A DNA stretch of 64,000 bases from Marinifilum caeruleilacunae (GTDB lineage Bacteria; Bacteroidota; Bacteroidia; Bacteroidales; Marinifilaceae). The notes under the pieces are model-generated. The model saw nothing but the letters and a program-made list of their open reading frames with translations, was not told the DNA's origin and made no database searches. Of the stretch, positions 56,281 through 64,000 are shown piece by piece. The stretch's first letter is position 1; each line of letters starts with the position of its first letter. The stretch covers positions 1 to 64,000 of the forward strand of contig NZ_RZNH01000031.1 of NCBI RefSeq assembly GCF_013141825.1, in the 5' to 3' direction. A program made the translations under genes and the position numbers.

Positions 56281-56412
56281 TTGGTATTTAATAAAAATTC
56301 TATATTCGTGCACGAACACGATTGCGAAATACAATTTAAATCAGCTATTATTTTTGGAAAATATCCGTCGATTTAAATTTTTATTTGCCAAACTTCCGTG
56401 TTCGTCCACGGT
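56281..56412 (+). promoter_or_regulatory. uxaC promoter with two operator-like sites
   Basis: TTG at 56281-56283 and TATATTCG at 56301-56308 (17-base gap) fit a Bacteroidetes minus-33/minus-7 pair. The perfect 12-bp palindrome TTCGTGCACGAA (56305-56316) overlaps the minus-7 element, so a bound protein would block initiation. A second copy in opposite orientation lies at 56397-56412 (core 56403-56410), 15 bases before the ATG. The two agree at 13 of 16 positions. Within 55906-56425 I see no gene. Confidence 0.6.
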
Positions 56413-56425
56413 AAAAAAACAAGAT

Positions 56426-57829
56426 ATGAAAAAGTTTTTAGATAAAGATTTTATACTTGAGACGGAAACAGCAAAAAAGCTATATCATGAATTTGCTGCC
56501 GATCTTCCTATTATAGATTACCACTGTCATATTTCTCCTCAAGAAATTGCAGAAGACAAGCAATTTGAGAACATCACTCAAATTTGGTTGTATGGTGATC
56601 ACTATAAATGGAGAGCAATGAGAACCAACGGGATCAAAGAAGAAGGCATAACCGGATCATCTTCATCAGATCAGGATAAATTTGAGAATTGGGCAAAAAC
56701 AGTTCCATATACAATGCGAAACCCTTTGTATCATTGGACACATCTTGAGTTAAAAAAACCATTTGGTATTGAAAAGATTCTAAGTCCTGAAACTTCAGAT
56801 GAGATTTGGGAATTATGTAACCAACAATTAAATACACCAGAATTTTCGTGCAAAAGCTTGATTCGCAAAGCGAATGTAGAAGTGATTGGCACAACTGACG
56901 ATCCTGCTGATTCTCTGGAATACCACAAAACCATACAGGAATCTGGATTTGAGACCAAGGTAGTTCCTTCGTGGCGACCAGATAAAGCAATGGCAGTTGA
57001 CAATGCAGAAGAATACAATAAATACATTAATAAGTTAGCAGCTGCATCTGAAATGCAAATTCTTTCGTTTGACGATCTTTTAACTGCATTACAAAAAAGA
57101 CATGATTTCTTTGCGGAAATGGGCTGTAAAGCTTCTGATCATGGTTTAGAGCAATTTTTTGCTGAAGATTATTCCAGAGAGTCTGTTATAGCAATATTTA
57201 CTAAAATTCGCAATGGCCATGAATTACATGAAAATGAAATCCTACAATTCAAATCGGCAATGCTTTATGAGTTTGCTGTTTTAGATCATTCTAAAGGATG
57301 GGTCCAACAATTCCATATTGGAGCTATTCGCAACAACAACACAAAAATGTTTAACCAACTGGGCGCCGATTCAGGATTTGATTCAATTGCAGATAAGTTG
57401 GTTGCTGAAGACATGTCAAAGTTCCTGAATAGATTAGCAACTGAAGATAAGCTTACCAAAACGATCCTATACAATCTTAATCCTGCACACAACGAAGTCT
57501 ATGCTACCATGTTAGGTAACTTCCAGGATGGTGAAATTGCTGGAAAGATTCAGTGGGGATCCGGCTGGTGGTTTTTGGATCAGAAAGATGGAATGGAAAA
57601 ACAAATGAATGCATTGTCGAACCTAGGTTTGTTAAGTCGATTTGTAGGTATGCTCACCGATTCGCGATCATTCTTAAGTTATAGTCGCCATGAATATTTC
57701 AGAAGAATTCTTTGTAACATGATAGGAAATGATGTTGAAAAAGGATTGATTCCCTATAATAAAGATTTGTTAAAAGAATTTATACAGGGAATCTGCTATT
57801 ACAATGCTAAAAATTATTTCAATTTCTAA
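56426..57829 (+). CDS. uxaC: Uronate isomerase (glucuronate/galacturonate isomerase)
   Basis: A 467-residue isomerase converting glucuronate to fructuronate and galacturonate to tagaturonate. The start MKKFLDKDFILETE is taken at 56426, since the sequence upstream in the same frame, from 56354, runs through the operator-like region. Family motifs are PIIDYHCHISPQEIAEDKQF, the N-terminal metal-site histidines, GDHYKWRAMR, and QWGSGWWFLDQKDGM near the end. It is the entry enzyme of both branches encoded here. Confidence 0.95.
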   Translation: MKKFLDKDFILETETAKKLYHEFAADLPIIDYHCHISPQEIAEDKQFENITQIWLYGDHYKWRAMRTNGIKEEGITGSSSSDQDKFENWAKTVPYTMRNPLYHWTHLELKKPFGIEKILSPETSDEIWELCNQQLNTPEFSCKSLIRKANVEVIGTTDDPADSLEYHKTIQESGFETKVVPSWRPDKAMAVDNAEEYNKYINKLAAASEMQILSFDDLLTALQKRHDFFAEMGCKASDHGLEQFFAEDYSRESVIAIFTKIRNGHELHENEILQFKSAMLYEFAVLDHSKGWVQQFHIGAIRNNNTKMFNQLGADSGFDSIADKLVAEDMSKFLNRLATEDKLTKTILYNLNPAHNEVYATMLGNFQDGEIAGKIQWGSGWWFLDQKDGMEKQMNALSNLGLLSRFVGMLTDSRSFLSYSRHEYFRRILCNMIGNDVEKGLIPYNKDLLKEFIQGICYYNAKNYFNF

Positions 57830-57853
57830 TATACCGCAAACATTTAATATAAA

Positions 57854-58891
57854 ATGAGAAAAGTAATCACTTTTGGTGAAATTATGTTGAGACTTGCAAC
57901 TCCAGGCTATGCAAGATTTTCTCAGATCGATAATTTTAATGCTACCTATGGTGGCGGAGAGGCGAATGTGGCTGTATCCTTAGCAAATTATGGGATCGAT
58001 GTAGATTTTATTAGTCGCCTTCCTAAAAATGACATTGGACGCGCATGTATGATGGACCTTCGCCAATATGGCGTTGGAGTTGACCAAATCATATGGGGAG
58101 GTGATCGACTTGGAATTTATTTTTTGGAAACCGGAGCGGTAAGTCGTGGAAGCAAGGTTGTGTACGATAGGGCTCACTCAGCAATTTCTCAAATTGAGAA
58201 GGGTATGATAAATTGGGATCAAGTGTTTGAAGGAGCGACTTGGTTTCACTGGACGGGTATCACACCTGCAATATCTCAAGGCGCTGCCGATGTTTGTTTG
58301 GAAGCAATTCAGGAAGCAAACAAAAGAGGCATTATGGTTTCTACAGATTTAAATTACCGAAAAAATCTATGGAAATATGGCAAATCAGCTAATGAAATTA
58401 TGCCAGAATTGGTTGCCGGTTGTGATGTGATTCTAGGCAATGAAGAAGATGCAGAAAAAGTACTTGGTATCGTACCCGAAGGAGTTGATGTAACAGGAGG
58501 ACATGTAGAAGCAGATGCTTACCTTTCAGTTTCCCAGCAAATCATGAAACAATTCCCTCGCTGTAAAAAAGTAATCACCACTTTACGTGGATCAATCAGT
58601 GCAAATCACAACTCCTGGACTGGTGTTCTCTACGATGGTAAAACACTTTTTAAAGCAAATAACACCTACCAAATTACTCACATTGTAGATCGTGTTGGGG
58701 GCGGAGATTCATTCATGGGTGGATTAATTTATGGCTTGATAACATGGCCTGATAATGATCAAAAAGCATTAAACTTTGCAGTTGCAGCTTCCTGTTTAAA
58801 GCATACAATTTATGGTGATTACAACCAGGTATCAGTAGAAGAAGTGGAAAAATTAATGGATGGTGATGCCTCTGGACGTGTGGCACGCTAA
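57854..58891 (+). CDS. kdgK: PfkB-family kinase, 2-keto-3-deoxygluconate kinase-like (copy 2)
   Basis: A 345-residue paralogue of the kinase at 54871-55905; the two are mostly identical by eye, including GGGEANVAVSLANYGIDV and HIVDRVGGGDSFMGG. It starts 24 bases after uxaC and is followed by the KDPG aldolase gene, so this copy fits the KDG to KDPG step in the second operon. The differing loop near 205-220 (GIVPEGVDVTGGHVEAD) may change oligomerisation or specificity. Two kinases in one cluster may serve the two transcripts separately. Confidence 0.87.
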   Translation: MRKVITFGEIMLRLATPGYARFSQIDNFNATYGGGEANVAVSLANYGIDVDFISRLPKNDIGRACMMDLRQYGVGVDQIIWGGDRLGIYFLETGAVSRGSKVVYDRAHSAISQIEKGMINWDQVFEGATWFHWTGITPAISQGAADVCLEAIQEANKRGIMVSTDLNYRKNLWKYGKSANEIMPELVAGCDVILGNEEDAEKVLGIVPEGVDVTGGHVEADAYLSVSQQIMKQFPRCKKVITTLRGSISANHNSWTGVLYDGKTLFKANNTYQITHIVDRVGGGDSFMGGLIYGLITWPDNDQKALNFAVAASCLKHTIYGDYNQVSVEEVEKLMDGDASGRVAR

Positions 58892-58927
58892 TCTACATGA
58901 ATTGTTCATTATTAATTTTGAATTGAC

Positions 58928-59602
58928 ATGGCTCGATTTACAAGAATAGAAGTAGCATTAAAAATGAAAGAAACAGGAATGGTTCCTGTATTTTTTCATT
59001 CTGATATAGAAGTATGTAAGAATGTTCTGGAAGCTTGTTATTATGGCGGTGCGCGATTATTTGAATTCGTAAACCGTGGTGATTATGCGCATGAAATTTT
59101 CGCAGAACTCAATAAATGGGCTACAAAAAAATGTCCAGAAATGATTCTTGGAGTAGGCTCACTGGTAGATGCAGGTAGTACTTCATTATACATACAATTA
59201 GGAGCAAATTTTGTTGTTTCTCCCATCTTAAATGCTGAAATGGCAAAAGTTTGCAACCGTCGAAAAGTGGCATGGTCACCTGGTTGCGGTTCACTTACAG
59301 AAATCTCTTATGCGGAAGAGTTGGGAGCAGAAGTGGTTAAGATTTTTCCTGGAGCACAGGTTGGTGGGCCAGATTTTGTTAAAGCGGTAAAAGGTCCTTT
59401 TCCGTGGTCATCTATCATGCCAACTGGTGGTGTGAAACCTGAAAAAGAAAACCTCGAGAAATGGTTTAAATCTGGTGTTCATTGCGTTGGGATGGGTTCT
59501 CAGCTCATGATAAAAAACAAAAACGGTTCATTTGATTATCAAGCGATTGAGGAGGCAACATCCAAAGCAATATCAATCATTCATGAAATTAGAAAATCAT
59601 AA
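58928..59602 (+). CDS. eda: KDPG aldolase (2-dehydro-3-deoxyphosphogluconate aldolase)
   Basis: A 224-residue class I aldolase splitting KDPG to pyruvate and glyceraldehyde 3-phosphate. Schiff-base lysine 138 lies in VVKIFPG, Glu46 in FEFVNRG replaces the usual acid of the family EVTLR motif, and GVGSLVDAGSTSLYIQLGANFVVSP and SIMPTGGV are standard blocks. It is followed 3 bases later by the SDR gene. Members of the family may also cleave 4-hydroxy-2-oxoglutarate. Confidence 0.92.
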   Translation: MARFTRIEVALKMKETGMVPVFFHSDIEVCKNVLEACYYGGARLFEFVNRGDYAHEIFAELNKWATKKCPEMILGVGSLVDAGSTSLYIQLGANFVVSPILNAEMAKVCNRRKVAWSPGCGSLTEISYAEELGAEVVKIFPGAQVGGPDFVKAVKGPFPWSSIMPTGGVKPEKENLEKWFKSGVHCVGMGSQLMIKNKNGSFDYQAIEEATSKAISIIHEIRKS

Positions 59603-59605
59603 ATA

Positions 59606-60445
59606 ATGAATACAAACTTAAGTCATAAAGTTGCAGTAATCACAGGAGCAGGTGGCGTAATCTGTTCTGCAATGGCCAGATCATTGGCTGCAATGGGAGT
59701 AAAAACGGCTTTACTTGATATCAATTCGGTAGCTGTAGAAAAATTAGCAGAAGATATTGAAAGTGAATTTAAAGTAATTTCTGTTGGAGTAGGAGCCAAT
59801 GTACTGAATAAAGAATCACTTCAACATGCAAAAGAGATTATTAATAGTAAGCTGGGGAGTGTAGACTATTTAATTAATGGAGCCGGAGGAAATTCTCCTC
59901 TGGCTACATCTAGTGTAGAACAAATGCTTGATTCAGATTTGGAAAATTTAGATGAAACCTTTTTTGGAATGAAAATGGAAGGTTTTGATAAAGTTTTTGA
60001 TTTGAACTTTAAGGGGACACTGTTACCAACTATGGTATTTGCAACAGATATGATTGACAAAAAAGAAGGTTCAATTGTGAATGTTTCTTCTATGAATTCA
60101 TATCGTCCGCTTACCCGAATTGCAGCTTATTCAGCAGCTAAAGCAGCAATTAACAATTTCACACAATGGTTGGCTGTTCATTTTTCTAAAATGGGCGTGC
60201 GCGTAAACGCCATTGCGCCGGGATTTTTATTGACCAATCAGAACAGATTCTTGTTAACTGATGAAGAAACTGGAGAACCAACTCCAAGAGGGAAAAAAAT
60301 CATTAAAAACACTCCAATGGAACGTTACGGAACTCCTGAGGAACTTCAAGGCACCCTTCTCTATTTGTTATCAGACTGGTCCGCTTTTGTAACAGGCGTT
60401 GTGATACCTGTTGATGGTGGATTCAGTGCTTACAGTGGCGTCTAG
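59606..60445 (+). CDS. SDR-family mannonate oxidoreductase (fructuronate reductase)
   Basis: A 279-residue short-chain dehydrogenase. Coenzyme motif TGAGGVIC (13-20), NGAGG (91-95), catalytic Ser162, Tyr175 and Lys179 are in place, and the C-terminus ends DGGFSAYSGV. The position between KDPG aldolase and mannonate dehydratase fits reduction of fructuronate to mannonate, a step done by SDR enzymes in Bacteroidetes instead of the mannitol-dehydrogenase-type UxuB. KduD (KDG 5-dehydrogenase), also an SDR, is shorter (about 255), and no kduI is here. It follows the aldolase by 3 bases. Confidence 0.8.
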   Translation: MNTNLSHKVAVITGAGGVICSAMARSLAAMGVKTALLDINSVAVEKLAEDIESEFKVISVGVGANVLNKESLQHAKEIINSKLGSVDYLINGAGGNSPLATSSVEQMLDSDLENLDETFFGMKMEGFDKVFDLNFKGTLLPTMVFATDMIDKKEGSIVNVSSMNSYRPLTRIAAYSAAKAAINNFTQWLAVHFSKMGVRVNAIAPGFLLTNQNRFLLTDEETGEPTPRGKKIIKNTPMERYGTPEELQGTLLYLLSDWSAFVTGVVIPVDGGFSAYSGV

Positions 60446-60489
60446 AAAGAAGGTTTACATCTATTTGGTAGTTAGATGCGTTAAAAGTG

Positions 60490-60529
60490 GTAATGGAAAG
60501 ATGTAATTAGTAATTACATCTTCCATTAC
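60490..60529. repeat. Long inverted repeat between SDR gene and uxuA (first)
   Basis: A 20-base arm at 60490-60509 pairs with 60511-60529 with one extra A, giving a nearly loop-less hairpin. No T-run follows, so it is not a typical terminator. Together with the next repeat it fills the 236-base gap 60446-60681. Confidence 0.6.
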
Positions 60530-60552
60530 TTATAAAAAATTCAATAGTTAGA

Positions 60553-60640
60553 TTAGTTAAGGTTAGCGTGTTAGGGTGGTAAAACGGTTTAAGATTTCAA
60601 TCACCTCTTGCCGTTTTACCCACTTTAACCCATAACTAAA
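60553..60640. repeat. Long imperfect inverted repeat before uxuA (second)
   Basis: The inner arms GGTAAAACGG (60578-60587) and its complement (60611-60620) are perfect, and the outer arms TTAGTTAAGGTTA and TTAACCCATAACTAA also pair. Both this element and the first start with an AGTTAGAT box, which suggests two diverged copies of one palindromic repeat. Confidence 0.55.
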
Positions 60641-60681
60641 CAATAGACTAAAAACATAACTTATCTGAAGAAAAACACAAT

Positions 60682-61872
60682 ATGGCTTTAGAACAGACAT
60701 GGAGATGGTATGGCCCCGATGATCCCATCTCGCTAAAAGAAATCAGACAGACAGGGGCAACAGGAATTGTAAGTGCTCTTCACCATATTCCAAATGGAGA
60801 AGTCTGGACAATAACGGAAATTGAAAAAAGAATTCATGAAATTGAGTCTGCAGGGCTAAAATGGACGGTAGTTGAGAGTGTTCCAGTACATGAAGACATT
60901 AAAAAAAAATCGGGTAACTCTCAAACATATATAGAGAATTATAAGGAGAGCATTAAAAACCTTGGAGCTTGTGGCATTCAAACAATATGTTACAATTTTA
61001 TGCCTGTTTTGGATTGGTCCAGAACGGATTTGGAATTCGATTTTGAAGATGGATCAAATGCTCTAAAATTTGACATGGTAACATTCGTAGCATTTGATGT
61101 TTATATTCTTAAACGTCCGAATGCCAAAAAAGACTACCCAATTGACTTGGTTGAAAGAGCTTCTGAGAAATTCAAAAGCATGACAAGCGAGGCAATTGAA
61201 AAAGTAACAAGAACAGTAATCGCAGGTCTTCCTGGTGCTGAAGAGTCTTATACTTTAGAAAGTTTCCAAAAAGTTTTAGATGGCTACAAAGAAATTGGTG
61301 CTGAAGAATTAAAGAAACATCTTCACGATTTCTTACGTGAAATCATCCCAGTAGCTGAAAAAACAGGTGTTCGTATGGCCATCCACCCTGATGATCCACC
61401 ACGTGCTCTTCTAGGATTACCAAGAGTAGTAAGTACTATTGATGATGCTATAGAGCTAACTAAAGTTGTTGATTCTGTTTCTAATGGTATTACCCTTTGT
61501 ACAGGGTCTTTTGGCGCTGGTCATTTTAATGATTTACCTGAAATGACTAAAACTCTTGCTTCAAGAATTAACTTTGTTCACCTAAGAAATGTTAGCCGTG
61601 ATGCTGAAGGCAATTTCTTTGAAAATTATTTGTTTGATGGAGACATTGATATTCCTGCTGTAATGAAAGCATTACTTTTAGAAGAACAAAAACGAAAATC
61701 TGAAGGAAGATCAGATTGGCAAATTCCAATGCGTCCTGATCATGGAAATAAGATGTTGGACGATCTCCCAAAAACAACCAACCCAGGATATTCATTGTAT
61801 GGTAGAATGAAGGGATTGGCCGAATTAAGAGGTTTAGAGCAAGGTATAATTGCAAGTATGAACATCAAATAA
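60682..61872 (+). CDS. uxuA: Mannonate dehydratase
   Basis: A 396-residue enzyme dehydrating mannonate to KDG, about the length of E. coli UxuA (394). Family segments: LEQTWRWYGPDDP at the start, a metal-binding HPDDPPRALLGLPRVVST (about residues 233-250), LCTGSFGAG, FVHLRNVSRD and MRPDHGNKMLDDL. It comes after two hairpin elements and is followed 12 bases later by the hexuronate transporter. It completes the glucuronate branch begun by UxaC and the SDR. Confidence 0.95.
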   Translation: MALEQTWRWYGPDDPISLKEIRQTGATGIVSALHHIPNGEVWTITEIEKRIHEIESAGLKWTVVESVPVHEDIKKKSGNSQTYIENYKESIKNLGACGIQTICYNFMPVLDWSRTDLEFDFEDGSNALKFDMVTFVAFDVYILKRPNAKKDYPIDLVERASEKFKSMTSEAIEKVTRTVIAGLPGAEESYTLESFQKVLDGYKEIGAEELKKHLHDFLREIIPVAEKTGVRMAIHPDDPPRALLGLPRVVSTIDDAIELTKVVDSVSNGITLCTGSFGAGHFNDLPEMTKTLASRINFVHLRNVSRDAEGNFFENYLFDGDIDIPAVMKALLLEEQKRKSEGRSDWQIPMRPDHGNKMLDDLPKTTNPGYSLYGRMKGLAELRGLEQGIIASMNIK

Positions 61873-61884
61873 AACAATTGAAAT

Positions 61885-63198
61885 ATGTTTAAAATCACAA
61901 ACTATAGATACCGAATATTGGCCATGCTATTTATGGCAACCAGTATTAACTACTTCGATAGAAGTATTATGGGAGTAATGTCACCAGATTTAATCGAATG
62001 GTTTGGTTGGACAAAAAAAGATTACGCTACGATCCTGGTATTTTTCCAAATTGCATATGCAATAGGTTTAATGTCCATGGGTGGTATAATTGACCGTCTA
62101 GGCACAAAAAAAGGATATGTTCTTTCCATTGGGTTATGGTCATGCTTTGGGATGTTACATGCTGCAGTAGGTCGTGGTTTCAGTTTTATTGGATTTGCTG
62201 CAGCTCGTTTTGGATTAGGTATTGGTGAAGCAGGAAACTTTCCTGCAGCAATTAAAACTGTCGCTGAATGGTTTCCAAAAAAAGAAAGAGCCTTTGCAAC
62301 AGGAATCTTTAATGCGGCAACAGCGGTTGGAGCAATCGCAGCTCCATTTGTTGTAGGCGCAATTGTTCATTGGAGTGGCGGCGAAAGAGGACAAGGAGAG
62401 TTAACACATTGGCAGTATCCATTTTTAATTACTGGAGCTTTGAGCGCAATTTGGGTTTACATGTGGTTCAGAACCTATAAAAAACCGGAAGACCACCCAA
62501 AAGTATCAAAAGAAGAATTGGAATACATCCAAAGTGATTCTGAAGTGGAATCAGTAGAAAAATTACCTTGGTCGAAAGTGATTTTCAAAAAGCAAACCTG
62601 GGCTTTCTCATTGGCGAAAGTAACCGATGCAGTATGGTGGTTCTATTTATTTTGGGGGGCGATTTTTCTTGCTGAAAACTTTGATGTTAAGATCAAAGAA
62701 ATGGGCTTGCCATTTCTTGTTATCTATGCGATCGCAGATACAGGGAGCATTTTTGGCGGATGGTTATCGGGTAATCTAATGAATAAAGGCTGGTCTTTAA
62801 ATAAAGCCCGAAAAATCACACTACTAATTTGTGCCATAATTATTCTTCCTGTATGTTTCGTCGCTTTTACAGAAAGCAAATGGATAGCCATTTTCTTAAT
62901 TGCATTGGGAGCAGCGGGACATCAAGCTTGGTCTGCTAATATTTTCACTTTGGCTTCGGATGTATTCCCAAAGAAAGCAACTGCTTCTGTAGTTGGAATT
63001 GGAGGTATGGTTGGTGCTGTGGCCGGGATGATTTTCAATATTGTATTGGGATCCGTGTTGGATGATGCCAACTCAACAGGTTTCTTCTGGGCATTTCTAG
63101 TAGCCGGATCCATGTATGCTATTCTATTGGGATTAGTGCATTTGATTATGCCTAAAATGACACCTTTAGATGAAAATTTAGAACCTGTCGAAGAATAA
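61885..63198 (+). CDS. exuT: MFS hexuronate transporter, ExuT-like
   Basis: A 437-residue inner-membrane importer with about twelve helices, of the anion:cation symporter group. The start MFKITNYRYRILAMLFMATSINYFDRS, DRLGTKKGYVLSIGLWS and LGIGEAGNFPAAIKTVAEWFPKKERAFATGIFNA are typical for hexuronate transporters. It should bring free glucuronate or galacturonate into the cytoplasm. It ends the uronate operon; a hairpin follows at 63278. Confidence 0.87.
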   Translation: MFKITNYRYRILAMLFMATSINYFDRSIMGVMSPDLIEWFGWTKKDYATILVFFQIAYAIGLMSMGGIIDRLGTKKGYVLSIGLWSCFGMLHAAVGRGFSFIGFAAARFGLGIGEAGNFPAAIKTVAEWFPKKERAFATGIFNAATAVGAIAAPFVVGAIVHWSGGERGQGELTHWQYPFLITGALSAIWVYMWFRTYKKPEDHPKVSKEELEYIQSDSEVESVEKLPWSKVIFKKQTWAFSLAKVTDAVWWFYLFWGAIFLAENFDVKIKEMGLPFLVIYAIADTGSIFGGWLSGNLMNKGWSLNKARKITLLICAIIILPVCFVAFTESKWIAIFLIALGAAGHQAWSANIFTLASDVFPKKATASVVGIGGMVGAVAGMIFNIVLGSVLDDANSTGFFWAFLVAGSMYAILLGLVHLIMPKMTPLDENLEPVEE

Positions 63199-63248
63199 TA
63201 ATTTTAATTCCAAATAAAAAAACAAAACATTTTTAATTTTAGATGTAG

Positions 63249-63256
63249 TACTTTTG
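63249..63256 (+). promoter_or_regulatory. Candidate lacI minus-7 element
   Basis: TACTTTTG matches TAnnTTTG. If used, transcription would begin about 10 bases on, upstream of the hairpin at 63278-63312, which would then lie in the lacI leader. No clear minus-33 TTG was found at the right distance. Confidence 0.35.
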
Positions 63257-63277
63257 TTTCATAATTGTAGTTTAGTG

Positions 63278-63312
63278 AAAAATCAGGAGGGAGTAATTTC
63301 TTCCTGATTTTT
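63278..63312 (+). terminator. Rho-independent terminator or leader hairpin before lacI
   Basis: AAAAATCAGGA (63278-63288) pairs perfectly with 63302-63312, and the right arm ends in five T. It can terminate the exuT operon, or, if the promoter at 63249 is active, attenuate lacI. The lacI ATG is only 15 bases further on. Confidence 0.75.
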
Positions 63313-63327
63313 AATACCAATTTTATA

Positions 63328-64000
63328 ATGGTCAAATCAAAAATTAGAATAAAGGACATTGCAGAACAGGCTGGCGTTTCAGTTGGAACAGTTGACCGTG
63401 TTCTTCATAATAGAGGCGAAGTTGCAGAAGAAACTAAAAAGAAAATTCTCGATATAGCAAAAGCAAACAATTACCATCCAAACTTAATTGCTCGAGCATT
63501 GACCTCTAAGAAACAGTGCATTTTTGCGACACTTATGCCATCTCCTACCGAAGAAGATATTTTTTGGAAAAGACCTTTAAGTGGCATCAGTGATGCTGCT
63601 ACGGAATTAGAACAATTTCAAGTAAAAATTGAAAAATTCTTTTTTGATCATTATAATGAGCAGGATTTTATTCAACAAACCAAAGAAATCCTGAAATTGA
63701 GGCCTGCAGGAGTTGTTTTCCCTCCTATTTTTAAGCAAGAAAGCCTTGATTTTATTCAGAAGTTAGAAAAACAAAATATTCCCTATGTATTTCTTGAATC
63801 TAAAATAAAAGATTGTAACTACTTAGCCTACGTTGGAAGCGATGGTTATCACAGTGGTAGAGTCGCCGCAAATGTGGTCGATTTCAGTACTCCAAAAAAT
63901 GGTGATATTCTTATCATTAACCTAGCTAAAAACCTAGAAAACATTCATCATCTGAACAAGCGAACCCAAGGTTTTTTAAGTTACTTTATGGATCACGGAA
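63328..64000 (+). CDS. LacI-family transcriptional regulator (3' end beyond window)
   Basis: At least 224 residues, open to the window edge. The N-terminus is a LacI DNA-binding domain (RIKDIAEQAGVSVGTVDRVLHNRGEVAEETKKKI, followed by the hinge helix region NLIARALTSKK), then a periplasmic-binding-protein-like sensor (ATLMPSPTEEDIFWKRPLSGISDA). Its place after the uronate operon makes it a candidate for the protein that binds the paired CGTGNRCG sites before uxaB and uxaC. The inducer, perhaps a uronate or KDG, is unknown. It is intact as far as visible. Confidence 0.92.
   Translation, partial: MVKSKIRIKDIAEQAGVSVGTVDRVLHNRGEVAEETKKKILDIAKANNYHPNLIARALTSKKQCIFATLMPSPTEEDIFWKRPLSGISDAATELEQFQVKIEKFFFDHYNEQDFIQQTKEILKLRPAGVVFPPIFKQESLDFIQKLEKQNIPYVFLESKIKDCNYLAYVGSDGYHSGRVAANVVDFSTPKNGDILIINLAKNLENIHHLNKRTQGFLSYFMDHG

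Noticed and set aside
56354-56425. N-terminal extension of UxaC by 24 codons
   Set aside because: The extension runs through the proximal operator-like site, and the ATG at 56426 gives the standard UxaC N-terminus.
59606-60445. KduD (2-keto-3-deoxygluconate 5-dehydrogenase) identity for the SDR
   Set aside because: It is longer than usual KduD, no kduI is nearby, and it sits between the aldolase and mannonate dehydratase genes. Mannonate oxidoreductase explains it better.
1-64000. tRNA, rRNA, CRISPR arrays and prophage genes
   Set aside because: None was recognised on either strand; no spaced direct-repeat series and no integrase or phage structural genes.

Overview
This 64 kb window looks like a chromosomal stretch of a marine or anaerobic Bacteroidota (Bacteroidetes), plausibly of the Marinilabiliales type. 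The DNA is AT-rich, start codons lack Shine-Dalgarno sequences, and a SusC/SusD pair, a hybrid two-component regulator (HTCS), a type IX secretion tail and promoter elements of the TAnnTTTG type are all present. I saw no rRNA, tRNA or CRISPR array. The species is an inference.

Layout. (1) Bases 1-60 hold the first 20 codons of a leftward IS3-type transposase cut by the window edge, followed by a hairpin. (2) 345-4129, rightward: exported Gfo/Idh/MocA oxidoreductase, ApbE-like FMN transferase, second exported Gfo/Idh/MocA protein, and a two-helix membrane protein. (3) 4188-45041, leftward: a very large polysaccharide utilization locus (PUL) with nine cysteine-type S1 sulfatases, a BNR-propeller probable ulvan lyase (PL24/PL25-like) with a type IX secretion tail, GH39, GH106, GH28, a second beta-helix hydrolase, GH92, a tandem pair of PL22-like propellers, DUF1961 and DUF6807 proteins, a third Gfo/Idh protein, an MFS sugar importer with a ROK kinase, and SusD/SusC. 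Terminators near 7400, 12790 and 15220 divide it into several transcripts. (4) 45509-47484: an ECF sigma factor and a double DUF1080 (3-keto-disaccharide hydrolase) protein, divergent from (5) the HTCS at 47694-51728. (6) 51908-64000, rightward: an almost complete hexuronate pathway (UxaB, UxaA, two KdgK-like kinases, UxaC, KDPG aldolase, SDR mannonate oxidoreductase, UxuA, ExuT-type transporter) ending in a LacI-family regulator truncated by the window edge.

How it fits together. Exported sulfatases would desulfate a rhamnose-, xylose- and uronate-containing polysaccharide. The lyase, GH39, GH106 and GH28 enzymes would cut it, SusCD would import oligomers, and released glucuronate or galacturonate would pass through UxaC and then either UxaB/UxaA or the SDR/UxuA branch to KDG, KDPG, pyruvate and glyceraldehyde 3-phosphate. 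Ulvan (sulfated rhamnose, xylose, glucuronate, iduronate) fits best; a sulfated rhamnogalacturonan-like glycan is the main alternative because of the GH28 and PL22-like genes.

Most interesting points: a shared operator architecture (core CGTGNRCG, paired sites) before uxaB and uxaC; a possible oxidative 3-keto-glycoside cleavage set (Gfo/Idh, DUF1080, ApbE); palindromic repeats between the uronate genes; the tandem propeller pair; a sulfatase with a HEAT-like tail; and a G8 tract inside the GH92 gene.
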